A DNA stretch of 64,000 nt from positions 62,001-126,000 of the forward strand of contig NZ_QPGB01000005.1 of assembly GCF_003335215.1 (NCBI RefSeq), read 5' to 3'. The DNA comes from Parvibium lacunae (GTDB taxonomy: Bacteria; Pseudomonadota; Gammaproteobacteria; Burkholderiales; Burkholderiaceae_D). The position numbers were made by a program, and so were the translations under genes. Shown here piece after piece: positions 29,485 to 35,696 of the stretch (its first letter is position 1; each line of letters begins with the position of its first letter). The notes below the pieces were generated by a model. The model saw only the letters and a list, made by a program, of their open reading frames with translations, had not been told where the DNA came from and made no database searches.

Positions 29485-30242
29485 TGTTCAGTTGGGTAAA
29501 AAGAAATATCACGAGACAGCGGTTGCAAATGCTGGCCGCCATCCACGACCAATGTTGTGCCGGTAATGGCCGGGCTCGAAGCTAAAAACAAAGCTGCCTG
29601 GGCCAAATCTTCAGGCGTACTGGATTGACCTAGCGGGGTTAGCTGATGGGTGTGCGTGAACTGCTCGGTTGTTTGCAAATAGCTCGGTAAGGTTAATCCG
29701 GGGGCTAAACCAACCACGCGAACGGTCGGTGCCAAGGCTTGCGCCAGCATTTTTGTTGCCCCTTCCAGCGCAATCTTGGAAAGCGAGTAGGACAAAAAAT
29801 CTGGATTCAAGTTATACAGTTTTTGATCTAGCAAATTAATCACACAGGCTTGTCTGCCGGTGGGCACGGCGGCATGCAAGGCTTGCGCCAGCAGTAACGG
29901 GGCGGCCAGATTAGGCAGGATATGCGCGGTCAAGCGTGTGTAGTCAATGTCAACCGCACTGTCAAATTCAAAGCGCGACGCGTTATTAATAATACAGTTC
30001 GGCACCCCAAGCGCGGCAATACACTGCGGCAGCAAAGCGCGCACTTGGTCTTCTTGCGCCAAATCGGCCTGCAAGGCAATCACTCGTCGCCCCATCGCCA
30101 TAATCTGGGCGGCGAGCAGTTGCGCTTCTGTACCAGATTGGCCGTAATGCAGCGCAACGTCCCAGCCAGCGGCAGCAAAATGCAGTGCCAGCTCGCGACC
30201 GACACGCTTAGCTGCGCCGGTAATTAAAACGATTTTACTCAT
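29481..30242 (-). CDS. SDR-family oxidoreductase, probable pteridine reductase
   Basis: A short-chain dehydrogenase of 253 residues from ATG 30242. The NADP-binding TGAAKRVGRELALHFA motif is at the N-terminus, with NNASRFEFDSA, and the active-site YSLSKIALE carries the catalytic Tyr and Lys. TGAAKRVGR with Arg in the Rossmann loop is typical of pteridine reductase/FolM-type SDRs, and translational coupling to folB supports a dihydropterin or dihydrofolate reductase role. In-frame starts at 30251 and further upstream exist; none has a ribosome-binding site, and the chosen start fits the family N-terminus. Confidence 0.82.
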   Translation of the reverse strand: MSKIVLITGAAKRVGRELALHFAAAGWDVALHYGQSGTEAQLLAAQIMAMGRRVIALQADLAQEDQVRALLPQCIAALGVPNCIINNASRFEFDSAVDIDYTRLTAHILPNLAAPLLLAQALHAAVPTGRQACVINLLDQKLYNLNPDFLSYSLSKIALEGATKMLAQALAPTVRVVGLAPGLTLPSYLQTTEQFTHTHQLTPLGQSSTPEDLAQAALFLASSPAITGTTLVVDGGQHLQPLSRDISFYPTEQ

Positions 30243-30312
30243 AGCAACCATCGGAGGGGGTGAGATAGGCGACAATAATAGCCTATTCACTCCTGGTTTG
30301 CGTTCCGTTCCT

Positions 30313-31503
30313 ATGGCATCTTCCCTCCCGCTACCCGACAACTTGGCGCTGGCGCACAGTGCTGCCTTATGCGCCCAAATTCGCCGGGAGATTGAGCGGC
30401 AACGGGGCTGGATCTCCTTTGCACGCTACATGGAAATGGCCTTATATGCGCCGACAGTGGGGTATTACACCGGGGGCAGCAGTAAATTTGGCACTACTGG
30501 CGATTTTGTCACCGCCCCCGAACTCACCTCGCTGTTTGGGCAAACACTGGCCCATGCGTGTCTGCCGTGGTTGCAAACTTATGGGCATACCATCGTTGAG
30601 TTTGGTGCTGGCACCGGACAATTGGCGGCCGATATTTTACGCACGCTCGCAGCGGCAGGGATTGAGCTAGATCGCTACATCATTGTCGATCTGTCGGGTA
30701 GCTTGCGTGCCCGGCAAGCAGCAACCCTGCGCGACTGGCCGTGCGTGGAATGGGTCGATACCCTCCCCACAGCGTTACGCGGGGTGATTTTGGCCAATGA
30801 AGTTTTCGATGCCTTGCCAGTGCAGATTTTTGTCAATGAGGCCACCGGCGTCTGCGAGCGCGGGGTGGCGGTCAATGCCGAAGGCGAGTTTGTCTGGGCG
30901 GAACGCGCGGCCGATCTCGCCTTGAGTGAAGCGGTCGCAGAAATTGAAAGCATGCTACCGACGCCCTTGCCGGTTGGCTATCAGTCCGAACTCTGTCCTG
31001 CCGCCGATGGCTTAATCCACAGCATGGCCGGTATGCTCGAAGAAGGCGTCATCTGCCTGCTCGACTATGGTTTTCCGCGTCACGAGTATTACCATATACA
31101 ACGCGGCAATCAAGGGGGCACCCTAATGTGTCACTATCGCCAGCAAGCCCACACCGACCCTTTTCTCTGGCCTGGCTTGCAAGATATCACTGCACACGTT
31201 GACTTCACCCGCCTGGCTCTAGCTGCCAATGCCGCCGGGTTAGATTTGATCGGCTATACAACCCAAGCCCATTTTTTACTGAACGCCGGGATCCTGCAAC
31301 AGCTCGACCAGATTCCGATTGAAGACACCCTACGCTACGCGCAGCACAGTGCTGCTGTTCAGAAGCTACTATCAGAAGCAGAAATGGGCGAGCTTTTCAA
31401 AGTCATGGCGCTGGTGAAAGATCGCGATAATCCACAAGCGCAAGAATGGGAAGCCGAGATTTTCGCTGGGTTCCAGCGTGGGGATCGGAGTCACCGGCTT
31501 TAA
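30313..31503 (+). CDS. SAM-dependent methyltransferase, NDUFAF7/MidA family
   Basis: A 396-residue member of the MidA/NDUFAF7 family (COG1565). Recognisable blocks are YMEMALYAPTVGYYTGGSSKFGTTGDFVTAPELT, the SAM site IVEFGAGTGQLAADIL, ANEVFDALPVQIF and LLDYGFPRHEYYH. The mitochondrial homologue methylates an arginine of complex I; the bacterial substrate is not known to me. The start is placed at ATG 30313, as a TTG 15 nt upstream has no support. Divergent from the SDR gene across about 70 bp. Confidence 0.88.
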   Translation: MASSLPLPDNLALAHSAALCAQIRREIERQRGWISFARYMEMALYAPTVGYYTGGSSKFGTTGDFVTAPELTSLFGQTLAHACLPWLQTYGHTIVEFGAGTGQLAADILRTLAAAGIELDRYIIVDLSGSLRARQAATLRDWPCVEWVDTLPTALRGVILANEVFDALPVQIFVNEATGVCERGVAVNAEGEFVWAERAADLALSEAVAEIESMLPTPLPVGYQSELCPAADGLIHSMAGMLEEGVICLLDYGFPRHEYYHIQRGNQGGTLMCHYRQQAHTDPFLWPGLQDITAHVDFTRLALAANAAGLDLIGYTTQAHFLLNAGILQQLDQIPIEDTLRYAQHSAAVQKLLSEAEMGELFKVMALVKDRDNPQAQEWEAEIFAGFQRGDRSHRL

Positions 31504-31555
31504 AGAAATACCAATGCGTCTACTAGCCAAGCATCAGCTGTGAGGCTGTATTCAC

Positions 31556-32050
31556 TCATGACAATGTTTGTAAACGCGACTGCCGCAGCATATGAACCAC
31601 CGCCTTTTGTTGCTGTAAACGCTGCTCCACCTCAGAAAGATGCGCAGTCAGGGCTTCCAGCTCGGCCAGGTCCGCCTCATTGACCACATTAAGAAAAGTT
31701 TTCTCCAACCCCGGTGAGCAATCAATAGGCGTTTTATGGCGTGAGTCCTGTTTATCTCCCAAGCAGACGTCGAGAGGCAATACCAATAGCGATAAATCAG
31801 TAAGTAACTGGCGACAAACGAGGAAACTCAAATCATTTGGCATAAATTTTAATGCTGTCATGACCTCGTCTAGAGTCCAATCGCTTGCATCAGTGCTCAG
31901 CGGCGTCGCCTCGGTCAAACGACTCCGCCGGCGTGAGCTGAGCTGCCGGCATAAAAACAAAAGCGCCGCTTGGCCACCAGGACGAGCACTCCATGTACGT
32001 AAAGCGTGATTGAGAATCAGGCTTGCAGATTGACTAGGGTTTGATGGCAT
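31556..32050 (-). CDS. Unknown 164-residue protein coupled to the Cro-like gene
   Basis: I do not recognise the family. The protein is basic near residues 35-45 (LSSRRRSRL) and ends in a leucine-rich stretch (about 125-160, EADLAELEALTAHLSEVEQRL) likely to form a coiled coil, so it may oligomerise. No transmembrane segment or signal peptide is seen. Its ATG lies inside the end of the Cro-like gene (17-bp overlap) with no separate promoter visible, so it should be made from the cro transcript. In phage immunity regions this position often holds a CII-type activator or another early regulator, but no HTH is evident. The coding call rests on the operon overlap and plausible protein composition. 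Confidence 0.6.
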   Translation of the reverse strand: MPSNPSQSASLILNHALRTWSARPGGQAALLFLCRQLSSRRRSRLTEATPLSTDASDWTLDEVMTALKFMPNDLSFLVCRQLLTDLSLLVLPLDVCLGDKQDSRHKTPIDCSPGLEKTFLNVVNEADLAELEALTAHLSEVEQRLQQQKAVVHMLRQSRLQTLS

Positions 32051-32330
32051 GATGAGTGATCACTGTCGAAGCAGTTGAAGAGGATGAAGGCAGGTGAGCA
32101 AGGCTCGATTGCGACTCAAGCAATTCGGGCCAAATACGCTGCCAATCATGAGGCCGTAACTCTTGGCGGCTGACATAGCCAGACGTCATTTGTTCAATTT
32201 GCAAACAACGAACAATTGGTACCGGACGCTTTTCCATCGCCCACTGATGTATCAAGACAGGACTAACCCCCAAATCCTTGGCCAATTGGGCTTGCGCCCC
32301 ACGGAAATTCAAATACGCGACGAGCTTCAT
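32034..32330 (-). CDS. YdaS/Cro-like HTH repressor
   Basis: A 98-residue Cro-superfamily protein of the YdaS type. The HTH covers residues 10-32 (RGAQAQLAKDLGVSPVLIHQW), followed by the characteristic KRPVPIVRCLQIEQMTSG and RQELRPHDWQRIWPEL blocks. The last 25 residues are a Ser/Thr-rich tail. It is divergent from a CI-like gene, and three operator-like palindromes lie between the two start codons. The start ATG is about 8 nt from a consensus -10 element, with no room for a Shine-Dalgarno sequence. Such proteins normally come from phages, but no other phage genes are nearby. Confidence 0.85.
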   Translation of the reverse strand: MKLVAYLNFRGAQAQLAKDLGVSPVLIHQWAMEKRPVPIVRCLQIEQMTSGYVSRQELRPHDWQRIWPELLESQSSLAHLPSSSSTASTVITHHAIKP

Positions 32331-32337
32331 GCATAAA

Positions 32338-32366
32338 ACTTTAGCGATATGCTAAATCCTTGTCAA
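32338..32366 (-). promoter_or_regulatory. Predicted cro promoter
   Basis: The minus strand reads TTGACA (32361-32366), exactly 17 bp, then TAAAGT (32338-32343). The first operator palindrome (32341-32355) lies between and overlaps the -10. The transcript would begin at or next to the cro ATG at 32330. Confidence 0.65.
32341..32355. promoter_or_regulatory. Operator 1, palindromic repressor site
   Basis: TTAGCGATATGCTAA: a perfect 5-bp inverted repeat (TTAGC/GCTAA) about a 5-bp centre. It overlaps the predicted cro -10 element and is the best of three related sites. Confidence 0.7.
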
Positions 32367-32380
32367 TAGCGTTACGCGAA
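32366..32380. promoter_or_regulatory. Operator 2, degenerate middle site
   Basis: ATAGCGTTACGCGAA matches operator 1 at 11 of 15 positions, with its centre 25 bp away. It abuts the predicted cro -35 element and precedes that of the CI-like gene. Confidence 0.5.
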
Positions 32381-32409
32381 TTTACAATATTAGCGATTTG
32401 CTATGAAAT
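32381..32409 (+). promoter_or_regulatory. Predicted promoter of the CI-like gene
   Basis: TTTACA (32381-32386) is followed by TATGAA at 15 bp (32402) or TGAAAT at 17 bp (32404). The -10 is preceded by TGC, an extended -10. It is weaker than the cro promoter, as lambda PRM is weaker than PR. Operator 3 overlaps the core. Confidence 0.45.
32390..32404. promoter_or_regulatory. Operator 3, repressor site next to the CI-like gene
   Basis: TTAGCGATTTGCTAT matches operator 1 at 13 of 15 positions, with its centre 24 bp from operator 2. It occupies the -10 region of the predicted promoter for the CI-like gene. Confidence 0.6.
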
Positions 32410-32415
32410 TTGGGC

Positions 32416-32937
32416 ATGGAAACAATCGATGAAATACGGCGCGCTAATTTGCGCGAGTTGGCCCGTGAATACGGCGGTATCGCCCAACTTGCTAGTCGCC
32501 TACATAAAAGCCAAGCTCAGATCAGTCAATGGATTAACGGCTCTAAAGACTCAAAAACGCAAAGACCGAGAGGCATGCGTGCTGAGTCTGCCCGTTGGAT
32601 AGAAACCCAATTATTGAAACCGCGCGGCTGGCTAGATAGTTCGCATAACAAACACCAAGTTCAAGCGCCCACCGGTCACTACAGTGCAGGTCCAAGCTAC
32701 CCGCAAACCATATTACTTGAAGCACTCCAAGCAATCGATACGGAAGTTGACCGTATTGAACAGACCTGGCTGACTCGAGTTCCTCACGCAATCCGCTATG
32801 CACTACTGATTGAAGTCTTGGCAGTTTGGCCAGAACAGTCGCCATGGCATGACAAGGCTTGGTTACTGACCCGCATCACAACACTGGCTCAGGCAAGTCG
32901 CTCCAGGACAGTTGGCGCGACCTCAACGACTACATAG
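32416..32937 (+). CDS. CI-like HTH repressor lacking the LexA/S24 domain
   Basis: A 173-residue protein. Residues 1-80 are a phage-repressor HTH domain (DEIRRANLRELAREYGGIAQLASRL, SQAQISQWINGS, and then RGMRAESARWIETQLLKPRGWLD) of the type found at the N-terminus of betaproteobacterial phage CI proteins. The usual C-terminal LexA-like S24 autoprotease is absent. Instead there are about 90 residues of unrecognised, probably helical sequence (LLEALQAIDTEVDRIEQTWLTRVPHAIRYALLIEVLAVWPE). The start is taken as ATG 32416, which has no Shine-Dalgarno sequence and lies at the expected transcript start. The 3' end overlaps the convergent cupin gene by 49 bp. Confidence 0.82.
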   Translation: METIDEIRRANLRELAREYGGIAQLASRLHKSQAQISQWINGSKDSKTQRPRGMRAESARWIETQLLKPRGWLDSSHNKHQVQAPTGHYSAGPSYPQTILLEALQAIDTEVDRIEQTWLTRVPHAIRYALLIEVLAVWPEQSPWHDKAWLLTRITTLAQASRSRTVGATSTTT

Positions 32938-33275
32938 TATTTTCTCACTGGCTCTAGCACCTCAAAGACACCCGTGAAATTAGGGGGAATTACTCCGGCT
33001 TCCCCCGCGCTAAAGGTGTGGCTGACCCCGTGATCGGGCTGAATACGAATGCGGCCAGCCAGAACATGGAAGAACTCTTGTTTGTTGGGCGCAAAGGCGA
33101 TACGCCATGCGCCGATTTCACATGTCCAGACCCCACAGCTCATATTCGGGTGGTCGTAATACGGATACGTTAGGCGTTGCGGCTGGCCCTGCACCAAGCG
33201 ATCTGGGCGCGGGTAATCTATGGTGGCAACGGGATGTTGTGGCGCTTGCCCTACAATGCGTATAGATTCAGTCAT
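32889..33275 (-). CDS. Cupin-domain protein
   Basis: A 128-residue single-domain cupin. The barrel motifs are seen as WRIAFAPNKQEFFHVLAGRIRI and FSAGEAGVIPPNFTGVFEVLEP, resembling the ureidoglycine-aminohydrolase-like cupin_3 group. The first motif has a single His, with Glu before it. The start overlaps the MFS gene's stop by 8 bp, so the two are translationally coupled. The function is unknown; enzymatic and ligand-binding roles are both possible. Confidence 0.82.
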   Translation of the reverse strand: MTESIRIVGQAPQHPVATIDYPRPDRLVQGQPQRLTYPYYDHPNMSCGVWTCEIGAWRIAFAPNKQEFFHVLAGRIRIQPDHGVSHTFSAGEAGVIPPNFTGVFEVLEPVRKYYVVVEVAPTVLERLA

Positions 33276-34515
33276 TTTTTTCCCCGCCTGGCATGCGTTG
33301 GATTTGCCGCCATAAATAGCCGCTGAGGAGAATCGCTGCCGCTGTCGCGCTGACGGCCAGGTAGCCTACCCGGTTGTAATGAATGAGTTCCTCATGCTCG
33401 CCGTGAGCGAGTAAGGCCCCGCCAGCCAGCGCAGCCAAACCAGAGCCCAGTTGTAAGACCGAGCTTTGCAAGCTCATGAAACTACCCCGAATGTCGGGCT
33501 GCGCTGCCATCCCGACCAGCGCCATACCCGGAATCATGCGGCCCGAGACAAAGACGAAAAAAGCAGTACATACCACCACCATCACCCACAGTGGCACCAC
33601 GGGCAAGTGCGTCATGGCCAGCAGCGGCCCGCAGGCTAGAACCGCCATTACCCGATACACCCGCAGTTTCCCATATTGGTCTGCCAGGCGGCCTATCAGC
33701 CTTGCGGTCATGAACGTTGCGGCGCCGCCCGCTAAATAGAGCAAGGGCTGGTCATGCGCGGTTAACCCTAAGTTATTGACCAAGTACACACTGATGTAGG
33801 GGATGACTGAAAAGCCAGAGAGCATCAAGAGAATCACGAATAAAAAAGCGAGCCAATGACGGGGCACCCGTAACACATAAACCCAAGGCGACCACCAATG
33901 AGGAAAGTTAGGGGGCGTGGGCTGGCGCCGGGGTAAGTAACGCAGTGCCACCAGCAAGACCAGCACCGATAACAATCCCAGAAACAGAAAGGGGGCACGC
34001 CAGTTGAAGTAGGCCGCTAAATAAAGCCCCATCGGCACCCCGAAAATTGTCGAGGCAGAAAAAGCCAGCATGAGTAACCCCATCGCTTGACCACGGCGCG
34101 CAGGCGGCACGTGTTCGAGTGCCATGGTTTGTACAAGTGAACCCAACAAGCCACCAAAAGCGCCCGCCAAGCCACGGGCGAACAGCATGATCCAAAAGTG
34201 ATTCGCCAGAGCACACAGCAAGGTTGCCGCGCAGAAACATAAGTACAGTACACACAGCAGCCGCTTGCGTTCCCAGCGGTCAATGAATAATGACCCACCA
34301 ATCCCCGCAGCGGCGGCACACAGGGTGTAACTCGATACCAACCAGCCAAAATGCACCGGATCGATATCGAACAGCGCCATAAATTGCGGCCCGAGAGGCA
34401 TCATGATCATGAAATCTGCAATATGGGTAAACTGCACCAAGGCGAGCAAATACAGCACCCGTTTTTCGTTGGGCAATAGGGTCAGGTCGCTCGTGGTTTG
34501 GCTGGGTGCAGACAT
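33268..34515 (-). CDS. MFS transporter
   Basis: A 415-residue major facilitator of the DHA1 type with about 12 hydrophobic segments. Signatures are FMIMMPLGPQFMALFDIDP in helix 1, the loop 2-3 motif GGSLFIDRWERKR and RGLAGAFGGLLGSL in helix 4. ATG 34515 is preceded by GAGAAG at 8 nt and is preferred to the GTG at 34524. It is co-transcribed with the cupin gene and sits behind two SRPBCC genes. The substrate cannot be told from sequence; an exporter is likely by family. Confidence 0.9.
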   Translation of the reverse strand: MSAPSQTTSDLTLLPNEKRVLYLLALVQFTHIADFMIMMPLGPQFMALFDIDPVHFGWLVSSYTLCAAAAGIGGSLFIDRWERKRLLCVLYLCFCAATLLCALANHFWIMLFARGLAGAFGGLLGSLVQTMALEHVPPARRGQAMGLLMLAFSASTIFGVPMGLYLAAYFNWRAPFLFLGLLSVLVLLVALRYLPRRQPTPPNFPHWWSPWVYVLRVPRHWLAFLFVILLMLSGFSVIPYISVYLVNNLGLTAHDQPLLYLAGGAATFMTARLIGRLADQYGKLRVYRVMAVLACGPLLAMTHLPVVPLWVMVVVCTAFFVFVSGRMIPGMALVGMAAQPDIRGSFMSLQSSVLQLGSGLAALAGGALLAHGEHEELIHYNRVGYLAVSATAAAILLSGYLWRQIQRMPGGEKND

Positions 34516-34529
34516 ATCAATCACTTCTC

Positions 34530-35087
34530 TCAGGGGTTTTGCTCGGCACGCAGCACGATTGCAGCAAACTGCTTTTCTAGCTGATGTTTAAACAAAGTGG
34601 TGCCGATGAAGGGTGGGACAAAGAAGCGAGGCTTCACGGTGGCGGTGTAGCGCAGCTCGCATTGACCCTCTGTGGGTTGTAACAGGTATTGCGCAGAGAA
34701 AATCTCGAAATCTCCCTCAGCGAGTTCTACGTCAATCTGCGACGGCGGCAAGGCCGTTATCCATAAGCGCACTTGAATGTCGCGCCCGAAAAAGAGAAAA
34801 TGCGCCCGACCTGTTTGCGCGACCAGTAAACGACCTCTGGCATGGGCTTGTTGCGTTGGCGAAGGATTAATACGCTTCGAGTAGCTCATGTCCGGGACCC
34901 ACTCTGCAAGGCGATCATAGTCAGTCAGAATCGACCAAGCGCGGGTACAATTTACAGCAAGGCGTGCAGAAACTTGCACGTCATAAACATCGCTTTCTTT
35001 TTGGATGGCCACGTTTGGCTGAGCGTAAACATAGCTGCTCAGCAAACTGAAAGCGAAAGCACTGAATCGCCTGTTGAGTATCGTCAA
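34530..35087 (-). CDS. Periplasmic SRPBCC (START-like) protein
   Basis: A 185-residue SRPBCC/polyketide-cyclase-fold protein. After a signal-like segment (TILNRRFSAFAFSLLSSYVYAQ) comes VQVSARLAVNCTRAWSILTDYDRLAEWVPDM, the usual first helix-grip block, and the C-terminal helix FIGTTLFKHQLEKQFAAIVLRAE. The start is taken as TTG 35087, because AAAGGAGAG lies just upstream and the signal peptide then begins at residue 2. An ATG at 35129 would add 14 residues and leave the ribosome site inside the gene. The ligand is unknown. Confidence 0.75.
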   Translation of the reverse strand: MTILNRRFSAFAFSLLSSYVYAQPNVAIQKESDVYDVQVSARLAVNCTRAWSILTDYDRLAEWVPDMSYSKRINPSPTQQAHARGRLLVAQTGRAHFLFFGRDIQVRLWITALPPSQIDVELAEGDFEIFSAQYLLQPTEGQCELRYTATVKPRFFVPPFIGTTLFKHQLEKQFAAIVLRAEQNP

Positions 35088-35138
35088 TCGATCATTCTCT
35101 CCTTTAGCATAATCTGAATGAGCGATCATGGACTCTGC

Positions 35139-35666
35139 TTATTGCTCTGCGAGCATTTTCAAATTAGCCAAGCCTGCTTCAAAGTCAGGCCCCACCATGT
35201 CTTCCATGCTAAAAAATATCAGGAAAATCTTGGTTAAAAAAGCATTCTTACCGGACATGGACCAAGTGATGTTGGTTGCCTCGTCTTGCGGCTGAAAACT
35301 GAACACAACCGTGTTACTCGCCGCCATGGGGGTAATGAAATCCAGCTTGATCTTGATTGTCTTGGGTGCAATCGATTCAATGATTTCCATGCGACCTTCA
35401 CCAACCTCCCGATTGCCCTGCCATTCATAAATCGCGCCAACACCGGATGCTGGGCCACGATGTGTTTTTTGCATGGCTGCATCTTTCTTTTCCCAGGGCG
35501 ACCAGCGCGACCATTGGTGAAAATCATTCACCAAAGAAAACGGCTTTTCTGGTGTGGCCTTCACGACCAGGCTGCGCTCAATGCTGAAATCATCCGGTTG
35601 CGTGGCAGCGTAACCGAGCAATGCCCCCACAACCCCCATCGCGATCAGTAAGATCTTTTTCAACAT
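35139..35666 (-). CDS. SRPBCC family protein with N-terminal anchor
   Basis: A 175-residue SRPBCC protein of the polyketide_cyc2 type, with an N-terminal hydrophobic segment (MLKKILLIAMGVVGALLGYAA) as signal or anchor. SIERSLVVKATPEKPFSLVNDFHQWSRWSPWEKKD is the characteristic first block. An AGGAG Shine-Dalgarno sequence precedes the ATG. It lies between metH and another SRPBCC gene, all on the minus strand, so may be transcribed with them. The ligand is unknown. Confidence 0.85.
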   Translation of the reverse strand: MLKKILLIAMGVVGALLGYAATQPDDFSIERSLVVKATPEKPFSLVNDFHQWSRWSPWEKKDAAMQKTHRGPASGVGAIYEWQGNREVGEGRMEIIESIAPKTIKIKLDFITPMAASNTVVFSFQPQDEATNITWSMSGKNAFLTKIFLIFFSMEDMVGPDFEAGLANLKMLAEQ

Positions 35667-35696
35667 ATCACTCTCCTGTTTACAAGTTGTGATGCT

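Noticed and set aside
31556-32937. A complete prophage around the switch genes
   Set aside because: No integrase, replication, lysis or structural gene, no tRNA attachment site and no flanking direct repeat were seen.
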